This document shows, piece after piece, positions 1 through 8,632 of a DNA stretch of 64,000 bases. Both the position numbers and the translations under genes were made by a program. Where the stretch lies: the NCBI GenBank assembly GCA_011526585.1, contig WYBB01000246.1:1-64000 (forward strand), given 5' to 3'. This stretch comes from Deltaproteobacteria bacterium (GTDB lineage Bacteria; Myxococcota_A; UBA9042; PHBI01). Position 1 is the stretch's first letter; each line of letters starts with the position of its first letter. The notes below the pieces were generated by a model. That model made no database searches. It had not been told where the DNA came from and saw nothing but the letters and a program-made list of their open reading frames with translations.

Positions 1-92
1 CGGCAGCTCGCGACCCGGAGCTCCGGAGACGGCCCGAGGGCTCTGTCGAGCCCGAAGAGGTCGGCGGAGGGCGCAGGGTCGCGAGCGATACG

Positions 93-1427
93 TCACGGTT
101 CGAGCGCCAGGCGCAGGCTCCTGGCGACGGGCTCGCGGAGCGCGGGGTGAACGCAGACGAGGTGCTGGCGCACGTGCAGGTGGGCGAGCATCTTCACGAC
201 CTCGGAGCGGTCCTCGATGAAGGCGACGCGCCCGCTCGAGTCGACGAGCCGGATCGACCCCTCGTCGGTGCCGGCGCCGCGCGCGCCCGTGAACGGCCGA
301 TAGAGCGAGTCGCCCGAGCTGTCGACCAGGACGGCGACCTCGGGGTCGAAGCCCTTGACGCGCGCCACCGAGCGCGCGGCGTGGATCAGCTCGTCGGCGC
401 GCGCCGGGTCGGGCGGCAGCGGCAAGGGCTTGTAGAGCTCGCGATAGAGGAGGCCGCGCGCCAGGGCGGCGAGCCCGGGATCGTCCTCGCTCGCCCACGC
501 CTTGATCGCGAAGAGCACGTCGGTGTCGTCGAGGGTCGAAAACTCCAGCGGTGAGAGCGGCTGCCCTGCGACGAGGCGCCCGAACGGCCCGTGCGGCCAG
601 TAGCTCGGCGGGGTCGAGGCGCGGAAGAGGGCGCCGGCGCGCTCGAGCATCGCCTCGAGCATGCGCTCGGCGGCGCGTGCGGTCTTGTGCAGGTAGACCT
701 GCTTGTACATGTGGAAGCGCGCGAGCAGATAGCCCTCGACCGCCTCCTGCGCGCCGACGTGGATGGCGAGGTGACCGTCGGCGAGCTCGAGCAGCGCCAG
801 GATGCGCGCGAGGTCGTAGCTGCCGATGCGCACGCCGGTCGCGTGACCGTCGCGCAGGATGTAGTCGAGACGGTCGGCGTCGAGCTGGCTCGAGACGATG
901 TCGCGCGAGAACGGGGCCACACCGGGTGGCAGCCGGTCCTTGCCGTAGAGCGCGACGACGCCGTCCGCGAGCGCGGGATCGAAGCCCCGCAGGAGCTCGG
1001 CCAGGGGACCGGCGCCGGGGCGCTCGGGGTAGGGTGGGGGCCCGCCGAGGAGCGCCTCGGTCCAGCGCTCGTGGCGCACGCCGGTGACCGCCTCGAGCGC
1101 GTGTGACATCGGGCCGTGGCCGACGTCGTGCAAGAGCGCGCCGACGAGCACGAGGCGGCGCGTCTCCTCGGTGACCTTCGTGCGTCTGGCCAGGCGCTCG
1201 AGCATGCCGTGGGCGGTCCAGACGACGCCGAGCGAGTGCTGGAAGCGCGAGTGCTCGGCGCCCGGGTAGACCATCGAGGTGAGGCCGAGCTGACGGATCC
1301 GGCGCAGGCGCTGCACCTCGGGCATGTCGAGCAGGGTGACGAGCAGGCGATCGCCGGCGCTGTCCTGCGGCAGCGCGATGGTGTCGTGCACGGGGTCGCG
1401 GAAGAGCTTGGGCTTGGCGAGGCTCAT
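93..1427 (-). CDS. HD-domain phosphohydrolase (dGTPase/SAMHD1-like, COG1078)
   Basis: A 444-residue soluble protein of the HD superfamily that acts on (deoxy)nucleotides or related phosphates. The metal-binding signature is visible: HSRFQHSLG at about residues 59-67, the HD pair in LLHDVGHGP at about 100-101, and the later Asp in QLDADRLDY near 181-189. These match the dNTP triphosphohydrolase-like branch (COG1078) in order and spacing. The start is taken at the ATG giving MSLAKPKLF; the frame stays open far upstream but that part is antisense to the neighbouring hydrolase gene and low in sense. It is divergent from the carbamoyltransferase cassette. The true substrate (dGTP, other dNTPs or a phosphodiester) cannot be told from sequence. 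Downstream, positions 1-92 contain only a short perfect palindrome (15-26) and no recognisable gene. Confidence 0.9.
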   Translation of the reverse strand: MSLAKPKLFRDPVHDTIALPQDSAGDRLLVTLLDMPEVQRLRRIRQLGLTSMVYPGAEHSRFQHSLGVVWTAHGMLERLARRTKVTEETRRLVLVGALLHDVGHGPMSHALEAVTGVRHERWTEALLGGPPPYPERPGAGPLAELLRGFDPALADGVVALYGKDRLPPGVAPFSRDIVSSQLDADRLDYILRDGHATGVRIGSYDLARILALLELADGHLAIHVGAQEAVEGYLLARFHMYKQVYLHKTARAAERMLEAMLERAGALFRASTPPSYWPHGPFGRLVAGQPLSPLEFSTLDDTDVLFAIKAWASEDDPGLAALARGLLYRELYKPLPLPPDPARADELIHAARSVARVKGFDPEVAVLVDSSGDSLYRPFTGARGAGTDEGSIRLVDSSGRVAFIEDRSEVVKMLAHLHVRQHLVCVHPALREPVARSLRLALEP

Positions 1428-1595
1428 CGCGGCGAGCCTAACAGAGTGCGGCAGAACTCGCTTCGCGTCCGGCCAACGGTCGCGGCGTAAGGCGGGCTGC
1501 ACCTGATGCAATTTGACTTTACGTATCCCGGTTGATGTCCGTAATGAATTCAGCATGTAGCATCGTGGCACGCGCCTTGATGAGCAAGGCTGGCG
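1428..1595. promoter_or_regulatory. Divergent intergenic region, AT-rich core, probable promoters
   Basis: The only spacer between the HD phosphohydrolase and the SGNH/carbamoyltransferase cassette. Positions about 1505-1562 are clearly AT-richer than the surroundings and include TTGACT at 1513-1518, a good -35 hexamer on the plus strand. I do not see a convincing -10 at 17 bases, so the call rests on composition and on the divergent arrangement. Confidence 0.35.
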
Positions 1596-2699
1596 ATGAC
1601 CCGAGCTCCCGCCCATGGTCCCACGATCCCCGCCCGCCTGCTCGCCGGCGCGCTCGGCCTCTTCGTCGCGCTCGGGCTCGGTGAGCTCCTCGCGACCTGC
1701 GCCATGGGCGGCGCCTACCCGACGCTCAACCTCTATGAGCCCGACCCGCGCTACGGCGTCGTGCTCACGCCCGACGCACACACGCGCGTCGTGAGCCCGG
1801 CCGGCAACGTCACCGCGATCCGCACCAACGCGCACGGCTTCCGCGGCCCGCAATGGCCCGCGCCCCCACCCGGCGCCGCCCCCGTGCCCGGCCGCGTGCT
1901 GGTCGTCGGCGACTCCCAGGTCATGGGTTGGGGCGTGCCCGAGGAGAGCACCTTCTCCGCGCTGCTCGACGCCACCGGCCTCGAGGTCATCGCCGCCGGC
2001 GTGCCGACCTGGGGGCCGCTCGAGTACACGCGTGCGCTCGGCGAGCTCCTGCCGCGCCTTCGCCCTTCCCACGTCGTCTACGTGCTCAACGCCGCCAACG
2101 ATCACCGCGAGGCGCCGCTGCCCAACACGCGCCGCACCACCGCCCGCGACGGCTGGGCACGCGTGCCGCTCGGCCCGGCGGCCGACGCCTTCAGCGACTT
2201 CCCGCTGCGCCGTTTCCTCCTCGGCCGCTCGCACCTCGTGCTGGCGCTGCGCCTGCTCTTCGACCCGCCGCCTGCGCGCGCGCTCCCGCCCGCCCACGCC
2301 CGGAGCCAGCTCGCCGACCTGCCGCGCCACCTCGCGCCCGATCCGCCGTTTCGCTCCCTGCTCACGCGCCACGTCACCGCTGCGCGTGCGCTGGCCGCCG
2401 CGCACGGCGCCGCCTTCATCCCCGTGCTCGTGCCGATCGACATCCAGGTGCACCCCGGCGAGTGGGCCAAGTACCGCCTGCCCCCAGAGGACACGAGCGC
2501 GACCCGCGCGCTGCAGTCTGCGCTCGCCGCCGACCTGCCCGGTCTCGTCGATCTGCTGCCGGCGCTCGCGGCCGCATCGCCCGGCGCCTTACTGCCCGAC
2601 GACGATCACCTGAGCCCGCGCGGTCACGCCGTCGTCGCCGCCGAGCTCGTCGCGCGCCTGCCGCCCGCCCGCACCCCCACCGCGGAGTCCCGACGATGA
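1596..2699 (+). CDS. SGNH/GDSL-type hydrolase, N-terminal membrane anchor
   Basis: A 367-residue protein with a hydrophobic N-terminal segment (about residues 13-35) that is a membrane anchor or signal, followed by an SGNH-hydrolase fold. Block I is seen as VVGDSQVMGWG with the nucleophile Ser at about 107. The C-terminal catalytic Asp-His pair is in DDDHLSPRGH, about 335-338. SGNH enzymes remove or transfer acyl groups on sugars, lipids or polyketides; the substrate here is unknown. Its stop overlaps the start of the ferritin-like gene (ATGA), making it the first gene of a four-gene translationally coupled set with a carbamoyltransferase. SGNH proteins beside NodU-type carbamoyltransferases are common, which suggests action on the same glycan or secondary metabolite. 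Confidence 0.85.
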   Translation: MTRAPAHGPTIPARLLAGALGLFVALGLGELLATCAMGGAYPTLNLYEPDPRYGVVLTPDAHTRVVSPAGNVTAIRTNAHGFRGPQWPAPPPGAAPVPGRVLVVGDSQVMGWGVPEESTFSALLDATGLEVIAAGVPTWGPLEYTRALGELLPRLRPSHVVYVLNAANDHREAPLPNTRRTTARDGWARVPLGPAADAFSDFPLRRFLLGRSHLVLALRLLFDPPPARALPPAHARSQLADLPRHLAPDPPFRSLLTRHVTAARALAAAHGAAFIPVLVPIDIQVHPGEWAKYRLPPEDTSATRALQSALAADLPGLVDLLPALAAASPGALLPDDDHLSPRGHAVVAAELVARLPPARTPTAESRR

Positions 2700-3463
2700 T
2701 CGCCCAGACCGACGCCATCGCCCCCATCGTGCGCCTCTGTGCGCCGCTGGTCTGGCGCAACGATCGCCGCATCGCGCAGAAGCTCCTCGGCTTCTCGCTC
2801 ACCGAGCTCGGCAGCGCGCACGACATGTTCCGCGCCGCCGAGCTCGCCACCGAGCCGGCCCACCGCCGCCTCTTCCTCCGGCATGCGCTCGACGAGGCGC
2901 GCCACGCCCGCCGCTTCCGCGACGCCGCGCACGCGCTCTGCCCCGAGGCCAGCCCGCGCCCCCACGAGCGCCGCCACGCCCTGCCGCAGGACCTCTACCG
3001 CCGCCTCGGCCCCGAGCGCTTCCTCGCCTTCGTGCACCTGTCCGAGGCGCGCGCCGAGCGCCAGTTCCGCGCCCTCGCCGCGCACTTCTCGCGCCGCGCC
3101 GCCCGCGATCCACGCGCCGCCGAGCTGGCGCGACTCTTCGAGGACCTCGCGCGCGAGGAGCGTTTCCACGTCGCCTACTCGCGCCACCTGCTTCAGCACC
3201 TCTTCCCCGATCCCGACCGCGCCCGCCGCGCGGGTCGCGCGCTCTCCCGCGAGCGACGCTCGCTCGCCTGGGCCGCCTGGAAGCGCGCCGGCGTGCGCCT
3301 GGGCGATCGCTTCACGACGCTCTTGATGGCGCTCGTCTTCGTCGGTGTGTTGCCGGTCTTCGCGCTGGCGCTGCGCCTCGGCCGGCGTGGCATGCCGTCG
3401 CCGGGCTGGCAGCGCTCGGCGCCCGCGCCCACCGACCACGCGGCTCTCAGGAGGCAGGCATGA
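2696..3463 (+). CDS. Ferritin-like diiron protein with C-terminal membrane segment
   Basis: A 255-residue helical protein with the ligand pattern of a ferritin-like diiron carboxylate site: Glu37, Glu67 with His70 (DEARHARR), Glu117 or Glu121 (EARAERQF), and Glu155 with His158 (EERFH). A hydrophobic stretch at about residues 207-226 follows, so it is probably membrane-bound. Family members are oxidases, hydroxylases or desaturases; no substrate is evident. The ATG overlaps the stop of the SGNH gene and its own stop overlaps the carbamoyltransferase start, so all three should be made together. The alternative is a rubrerythrin-like or storage function, which the anchor and the operon make less likely. 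The family assignment is from motifs only. Confidence 0.75.
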   Translation: MIAQTDAIAPIVRLCAPLVWRNDRRIAQKLLGFSLTELGSAHDMFRAAELATEPAHRRLFLRHALDEARHARRFRDAAHALCPEASPRPHERRHALPQDLYRRLGPERFLAFVHLSEARAERQFRALAAHFSRRAARDPRAAELARLFEDLAREERFHVAYSRHLLQHLFPDPDRARRAGRALSRERRSLAWAAWKRAGVRLGDRFTTLLMALVFVGVLPVFALALRLGRRGMPSPGWQRSAPAPTDHAALRRQA

Positions 3464-5280
3464 GCCCGCACCCGACCACACCGCCCCGCCCCGCGCGCGT
3501 GCTCGGCGTCTCCGCGCACTTCCACGACGCCGCCGCCGCGCTCGCCATCGACGGCGAGATCGTCGCCGCCTGCGAGGAGGAGCGCCTGAGCCGCGACAAG
3601 CACGACCCGTCCCTGCCGCGAGAGGCGATGCGCTTCTGCCTCCAACATGCCGGCCTCACCGCGGCCGATCTCGACGCCGTCGTCTTCTACGAAAAGCCGC
3701 TGTCGCGCTTCGAGCGGCTCCTGGTCGAGCAGCTCGCGGTCTTCCCGGCCGCGCTCTCGCGCTTTTCGCGCGCGCTCTCGAGCTGGCTCGGCGACAAGCT
3801 CTGGGTCGAGCGCGCGCTCGCCGACGCCTGCGACGTCGATCCGGAGCGCGTGCTCTTCACTACCCACCACCTCGCGCACGCGGCCAGCGCGTTCTTCCCC
3901 TCACCGTTTCCGCGCGCGGCCGTGCTCACCCTCGACGGTGTCGGCGAGTGGACGAACTCGGCGATCTTCCATGGCGAGACGACCGAACAGGGCCCGCGGC
4001 TCACCCCGATCGCCGAGCAGCGCTACCCGCACTCGCTCGGCCTCCTCTACTCCGCGCTCACCGCCTACCTCGGCTTCGAGGTCAACGAGGGCGAGTACAA
4101 GGTGATGGGCCTGGCTGCCTGGGGCGAGCCGCGTTTCATGCGTGAGATCGGAGAGATCGCCCAGGTCACGGAGGACGGCGTGCTGCGCCTCGACCTCCGC
4201 TACTTCGCCTTCCACAAGAGCGCGACGAAGAGCTTCTCGGCGCGTCTCGAGCGTCTGCTCGGGCCGGCGCGCCCTCCGCACGCGCCGCTCGATCCGACCA
4301 GCGCGTCCGGCCGTCGCTACGCCGACATCGCCGCGAGCCTGCAGCGCTTCACCGAGGACGCGATCCTGGCGATGGCCCGCAAGGCCCTCGCGCTGACCGG
4401 CGCCGACGCGCTCTGCATGGCCGGCGGCGTCGCCCTGAACTCGGTCGCCAACGGACGCCTCGCGCGCGAGCTCGACGTCGCCGCCCTCTACGTGCACCCC
4501 GCGGCGGGCGACGCCGGCGGCGCGGTCGGCGCCGCGCTCTACGCGAGCCACGTGCACCTCGGCGCGCCCCGCGCCGCGGCGACCTCGCCGTTTCTCGGCC
4601 CGGGCTTCTCCGACGAGGGGATCGCGCGCTTCCTCGCCGACGCCCGCGTGCCCCACCGCGTCGTGCCCGACACGCTCACCCTCGACCGCGAGGTCGCCGC
4701 CCGCCTCGCGCGCGGCGAGGTCGGGGCGTTGTTCCAGGGGCGCGCCGAGTGGGGCCCGCGCGCGCTCGGCGCACGCTCGATCCTCGCCGATCCGCGCCAC
4801 CCCCACATGAGCGACTTCGTCAACACCAAGGTCAAGTACCGCGAGCCGTTCCGCCCCTTCGCGCCGGCCGTGCTCGCCGACGAAGCGCACCGCTGGTTCT
4901 CGCTCGCGCCCGAGGGCCGCGACACCTTCCTCACGCCCTGCATGCTCGCGGTCGCGCCGGTCACCGCCGAGGGCTCGGCGCGCCTGCCCGCCACCACCCA
5001 CGTCGATCGCAGCGCGCGCGTGCAGGTCGTGCGCCCGACCGGCCACGGCCCGGAGGGCGCGCGCTTCCATCGCCTGCTCGAGCTCTTCCGCGAGCAGAGC
5101 GGCGTCGGCTGCCTCCTCAACACCTCGCTCAACCTCAAGGGCGAGCCGCTCGCCACCACCCCGGCCGAGGCCTACGCGGTCTTCTGCCGCTCCGAGCTCG
5201 ACTTCATCGTGCTCGGTCACTGCCTCGTCGAAAAGCGCGCCGACCCGACGGCGCCGATCCCCAAGGAGCATGCCGCATGA
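3460..5280 (+). CDS. Carbamoyltransferase, NodU/CmcH/TobZ family
   Basis: A 606-residue enzyme of the usual length for the family. It makes carbamoyl adenylate from carbamoyl phosphate and ATP and passes the carbamoyl group to a hydroxyl on a sugar or natural product. The N-terminal Kae1-like part starts with LGVSAHFHDAAAAL and contains the His-rich THHLAHAASAF motif near residues 135-145 and the DGVGEW motif. The C-terminal part has FQGRAEWGPRALGARS (about 425-440) and TSLNLKGEP, both diagnostic. It starts within an ATGA overlap with the ferritin-like gene and ends in another with the DUF5989 gene. The acceptor is unknown; a cell-surface polysaccharide or secondary metabolite fits the SGNH and diiron partners. 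Confidence 0.95.
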   Translation: MSPHPTTPPRPARVLGVSAHFHDAAAALAIDGEIVAACEEERLSRDKHDPSLPREAMRFCLQHAGLTAADLDAVVFYEKPLSRFERLLVEQLAVFPAALSRFSRALSSWLGDKLWVERALADACDVDPERVLFTTHHLAHAASAFFPSPFPRAAVLTLDGVGEWTNSAIFHGETTEQGPRLTPIAEQRYPHSLGLLYSALTAYLGFEVNEGEYKVMGLAAWGEPRFMREIGEIAQVTEDGVLRLDLRYFAFHKSATKSFSARLERLLGPARPPHAPLDPTSASGRRYADIAASLQRFTEDAILAMARKALALTGADALCMAGGVALNSVANGRLARELDVAALYVHPAAGDAGGAVGAALYASHVHLGAPRAAATSPFLGPGFSDEGIARFLADARVPHRVVPDTLTLDREVAARLARGEVGALFQGRAEWGPRALGARSILADPRHPHMSDFVNTKVKYREPFRPFAPAVLADEAHRWFSLAPEGRDTFLTPCMLAVAPVTAEGSARLPATTHVDRSARVQVVRPTGHGPEGARFHRLLELFREQSGVGCLLNTSLNLKGEPLATTPAEAYAVFCRSELDFIVLGHCLVEKRADPTAPIPKEHAA

Positions 5281-5486
5281 TCCACGCTTCGCCGTCCCTG
5301 CCCGCTCGCGCGCGGCGCCGCAGGGCCTCCCGCCTCTCGACCATCGGCCAGCTCCTCGCCGCGCTGGTCGCGACCGGCCGCTGGTGGCTGACCCCGCTCG
5401 TCATCGTGCTGCTCGTCGTCGCCGTCGTGCTCGTCGTCGTGCAGGTCGTCCAGTACGCCGCGCCCTTCGTCTACACCCTCTTCTGA
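5277..5486 (+). CDS. DUF5989-like small membrane protein
   Basis: A 69-residue protein with a basic N-terminus (RARRRRASRL) and a single strongly hydrophobic helix from about residue 38 to 58. Tiny DUF5989 proteins of this kind are known companions of NodU-type carbamoyltransferases, and this one starts inside the stop codon of the carbamoyltransferase (ATGA). It may tether the enzyme to the membrane. That role is my inference. The family name rests on size, topology and position rather than on a strong sequence motif. Confidence 0.7.
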   Translation: MIHASPSLPARARRRRASRLSTIGQLLAALVATGRWWLTPLVIVLLVVAVVLVVVQVVQYAAPFVYTLF

Positions 5487-5514
5487 TCCTCCATCGCCCG
5501 CTCAGGAGCCCCGC

Positions 5515-6174
5515 ATGTCCCACTCGTCCTTGCTCGTCTCGACCGCGCTCGCGCTATGCGCGGCGTCCTGTCTCGACACCCACGTCGGCCAGCAGGCCGA
5601 CGACTCCACCGCGACCCGGACACCCACCGACACCGCGTCGTCGCCCGACAGCACGCCGCCTCCCGACACGACGCCCGCGCCCGACACCGCGTCCTCACCC
5701 GATACGCCCCCGCCGCCCGATACGACCTCGCCGCCTGATACGACCTCGCCGCCCGACACCGCGTCCTCGCCCGAGACCACCTCGCCTCCCGACACCGCGG
5801 CCCCGTCCTGCGCCGAGATCGGCGGTGCCTGCACCGACGACGAGGGCTGCTGCTCCGGGATCTGCGACTATCAGGGGCCCTACGTGCTCGAGTCCTGGTG
5901 CGTCGCGCCGCGCCCGCTCGGGACGCCCTGCCGGGCCGATCACTGGTGCGAGAGCGGCTTCTGCGTCAACGGCCTCTGCGCGGCCGGAGCCTGCCTCGAG
6001 GTCGGACAGGACTGCAGCTGGGACGAGCGCCGCTGCTGCGCGCCGAGCTTCTGCAGCTGGACCGGCGCCTACGTGCCCGGCTACTGCACGGCGCCGTTGC
6101 CGCCCGGCGGCTCCTGCGTCGAGCACGGCTGGTGTCAGAGCGGCACATGCGGCGAAGACGGCGTCTGCCGCTGA
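5515..6174 (+). CDS. Secreted Cys-rich lipoprotein with Pro/Thr/Asp-rich linker
   Basis: A 219-residue predicted lipoprotein. The signal peptide ends in a lipobox-like AASC at about residue 19. It is followed by a low-complexity linker of roughly 60 residues built from PPDT/SPDT units (about 35-95) and a C-terminal Cys-rich domain with CCSGIC, CESGFCVNGLC and CQSGTCGEDGVC units that should form disulfides outside the cell. The linker looks like a cell-wall or periplasm spacer. Start: ATG with AGGAG six bases upstream. It lies 28 bases after the DUF5989 gene and could be the last gene of that operon, though such Cys-rich proteins recur through this window and this one may be unrelated to carbamoylation. 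Confidence 0.8.
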   Translation: MSHSSLLVSTALALCAASCLDTHVGQQADDSTATRTPTDTASSPDSTPPPDTTPAPDTASSPDTPPPPDTTSPPDTTSPPDTASSPETTSPPDTAAPSCAEIGGACTDDEGCCSGICDYQGPYVLESWCVAPRPLGTPCRADHWCESGFCVNGLCAAGACLEVGQDCSWDERRCCAPSFCSWTGAYVPGYCTAPLPPGGSCVEHGWCQSGTCGEDGVCR

Positions 6175-6200
6175 GGCAGTCGTACATCCCGCTCAGCTCA

Positions 6201-6274
6201 TCTCAGGAAGGCAGGAGTCGAGGAACACAGGAGCGTCCCGCCCTCATGGGTTCCTCCTTCCTGGGTTCCTGAGA
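6201..6274. repeat. Imperfect long inverted repeat between convergent genes
   Basis: The left arm begins TCTCAGGAAGGCAGGAG and the right arm ends CTGGGTTCCTGAGA. The outer nine bases (6201-6209 with 6266-6274) pair perfectly, and purine-rich AGGA units face pyrimidine-rich TTCCT units further in. It separates two convergent genes and resembles the double copy at 35689-35926 in composition and position. It may act as a bidirectional transcription barrier; no T-run typical of intrinsic terminators is present. Confidence 0.6.
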
Positions 6275-6287
6275 GGTCGCCTGGTGC

Positions 6288-7175
6288 TCAAGGGTGATCG
6301 TGTCCGTCGTGCCCCGGGTGGCCGGGGCCGTCGGGCAGCATGCCCGGCATCACGTCGACCGGCACCGGCGGCGCCGCGCCGGCCGCCTTCGCCAGCGCGC
6401 GCTCGGCCTCGGCGGCGGTCTTGTCGCCCTTCAGCTCGAGCGCGTCGGCGAGGAAGTAGCGCACCTGGGCGCGCGCCGGCGCCAGCGCCAGGATCCGCCG
6501 CGCCGCAGCCTCGGCCTCCGCTGCGCGCTTGTCGAGCAGATCACCGCGCACCTTGCGCTCGAGCACCTGCACGAGCTTGAACTCGATCGTCTTGTCGCTC
6601 GGGCTCGCGGCGAGCCAGCCCTCCAGGTAGGCGACCGCCTCGCGCACGAAACCCTGCCGCTCGAGGAAGGCGACGACCGCCTTGTGATTGGCGCCGGTCG
6701 GGCTCTCGCGCGCGAGCTCCCGCAAGACGACCTCGGCCTCGTCGCGCCGCTTCTCGGTCTCGAGCGCGAACGCCAGCGCGCGCCGCGCATGATCGTGGAG
6801 CGTGCGCCCGATCACCGCGCCGTCGAAGGAGGCCCCGCACACCCTGTGCGCGAACACGTCGCGCCGCGCCGAGGCGAGCAGGCACATCAGCGCGTCCTTG
6901 GCCTGACCGGCGGGCACGGTGGCGACCAACCGCTCGAAGGTGCCCCACTCGTCGAGCGCGATGAGCGCCTGCAGCCTCAGCACCAGCGCCGCCCCCTCAC
7001 GCGCGTCGCCGATCTCGGACAGCGCGCGCTTGGGCTGCCCGTCATCGAGCGCCTGACGCGCCAGCGCCTCGCGATCGATCTCGGCTGGCGCCTCGTCGCG
7101 ACACGCCGCGCCGATCACCCCGAGCGCCGCGAGCGCGAGGAGGATCGTCGCCGCCTCGGGGATCAGCGCTCCCAC
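6288..7175 (-). CDS. TPR-like lipoprotein with His-rich C-terminus
   Basis: A 295-residue protein starting at GTG inside the last codons of tolB (13-base overlap), which gives a signal peptide ending in the lipobox-like GAAC (about residue 24). The body is Ala/Glu/Arg-rich and helical with tetratricopeptide-like pairs (for example LFEREGFVREA-type helices and ARRILALAPARAQVRYFLADAL). The last dozen residues, GHPGHDGHDHP, are His-rich and could bind metal ions. No ATG in the same frame gives a secretion signal, so the GTG is preferred. Overlap with tolB implies co-translation and suggests a cell-envelope role; the exact function is unknown. Confidence 0.7.
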   Translation of the reverse strand: MGALIPEAATILLALAALGVIGAACRDEAPAEIDREALARQALDDGQPKRALSEIGDAREGAALVLRLQALIALDEWGTFERLVATVPAGQAKDALMCLLASARRDVFAHRVCGASFDGAVIGRTLHDHARRALAFALETEKRRDEAEVVLRELARESPTGANHKAVVAFLERQGFVREAVAYLEGWLAASPSDKTIEFKLVQVLERKVRGDLLDKRAAEAEAAARRILALAPARAQVRYFLADALELKGDKTAAEAERALAKAAGAAPPVPVDVMPGMLPDGPGHPGHDGHDHP

Positions 7176-8458
7176 GCGGTGTTGCCGTAGCCGCCGCCCT
7201 TGGCGACCAGCATCTGGTAACGGCCGTCGGCGCTCATGATGTAGATCCCCGAGCCCTCGGGGCGGGTCGACACGAACGCGATGTAGCGCCCGTCGCCGCT
7301 CCAGGTCGGGTCCTTGTTGAAGCCCTGGTCCTGGGTGAGGCGGCGGATCTCGCCGCCCTCGGTCACGCTGAAGATGTCGCTCACGCCCTTTTCCATCGCG
7401 GCGAAGACGATGAGCCCGTTGCGCCCCCAGTCGGGCGAGTAGTTGTAGCTGCCGGCGTGGGTGAGGCGCGCCATGCCGCCGCCGCCGAGGCCCATCACGT
7501 AGATCTGGGGGCTGCCCGCCTGGTTGGACACGAAGGCGACCTTGCTGCCGTCGGGCGAGATCGTCGGCGAGACCTCGTCGGCCGAGGTGTTGGTCAGGTT
7601 CTTCTGCACCGAGCCGTCCTGCGAGAGCAGGAAGAGGTCCGACTGCCCGCCATAGGAGATCGACGCGACCATCTTCGATCCGTCCGGGCTCACCGCGACC
7701 TTGCGGTAGTGCCCCTCGTCGCGCGTGAGCTTCTTCCGGCCGAAGAAGAGCTCGGGCTTGCCATCCTGGAACGAGGTGTAGAGCACGCCGCCGAAGCCCC
7801 AGGCCGGCAGCGTGTTGATGTTGCCGTTGCCGACGATGACCGACTTGTCGAGGCCGTCCATCGACACGACGCCGATCGACTTCACGCCCGGGCCGACCTT
7901 GGCCGAGTAGGCGATGCGCGTGTCGAAGACGCCGGCGACGCCGGTGCGCGCCTCGAGCACGCCGTTGGCGAAGCGGTGCACCGCCTTCCTGACGCCGCCC
8001 TCGTTCTCGCCCTTGAAGGTCTGCTCCTTGACGTGCACGTTGGACTTGTCGGTGACGTTGAAGAGGCGGAAGTCGACGTCGAACGGGCCCTTGCCGCGTA
8101 CCTCCGCCTTGATGAGCCAGCGCGTGCCGATGTTGTTCCAGTCGCTCCATTGCGGCACGTCGACCGGCTCGACCATCGGGTCGACGAGGTAGCTGCGCGG
8201 CGGCAGCACCTGGAACATGAAGCTCAGCGTCATGTCGCGCCGCATCATGTCGGCGACCGTGCGGCAGAGCGCCGCCGGCGCGCCGTCCATGCAGCGCACG
8301 TCGGGGATCGCCATCGGCTCGAGCCCGGTGCCGCCCGGCCCGACGATCACCTGCAGGCCCTGGCTCGGGTCGGCGGGCGGCGTGCCGGTCTCTTGTGCGA
8401 ACGCCACCGCCGCGCTCAGGGTCGAGGTGGTCACCAGGAGGGCTTGCCACAGTTGCAT
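7163..8458 (-). CDS. tolB: Tol-Pal system periplasmic protein TolB
   Basis: A 431-residue periplasmic protein. It has a Sec signal peptide (cleavage near AFAQ, about residue 22), an N-terminal alpha/beta domain, and a C-terminal six-bladed propeller with repeated blades such as DPTWSGDGRYIAFVSTR, SPTISPDGSKVAFVS and SPDWGRNGLIVFAA. TolB links Pal at the outer membrane with TolA in envelope constriction and integrity. Length and the order of domains are standard. Pal, TolA, TolQ and TolR are not in the window; the downstream TPR-like lipoprotein may fill the place of the YbgF/CpoB-type TPR partner, which is an inference from overlap only. Confidence 0.9.
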   Translation of the reverse strand: MQLWQALLVTTSTLSAAVAFAQETGTPPADPSQGLQVIVGPGGTGLEPMAIPDVRCMDGAPAALCRTVADMMRRDMTLSFMFQVLPPRSYLVDPMVEPVDVPQWSDWNNIGTRWLIKAEVRGKGPFDVDFRLFNVTDKSNVHVKEQTFKGENEGGVRKAVHRFANGVLEARTGVAGVFDTRIAYSAKVGPGVKSIGVVSMDGLDKSVIVGNGNINTLPAWGFGGVLYTSFQDGKPELFFGRKKLTRDEGHYRKVAVSPDGSKMVASISYGGQSDLFLLSQDGSVQKNLTNTSADEVSPTISPDGSKVAFVSNQAGSPQIYVMGLGGGGMARLTHAGSYNYSPDWGRNGLIVFAAMEKGVSDIFSVTEGGEIRRLTQDQGFNKDPTWSGDGRYIAFVSTRPEGSGIYIMSADGRYQMLVAKGGGYGNTAWER

Positions 8459-8632
8459 CGCGGTACCTCGCAGCTCGTTGTCGGGAGCACCCGGTTCGAC
8501 GATCCGGGATGACCCAAGACAAACCCATCGTCAATGTCAGGATTCCCGGCCCGGCGTGGGGACCTTGCCTCGAAGCGCGCGCTTGGTGATACTCCGTGTC
8601 GTGCAGCGCACTCGCGCCGGAAGGGGGCCGTC

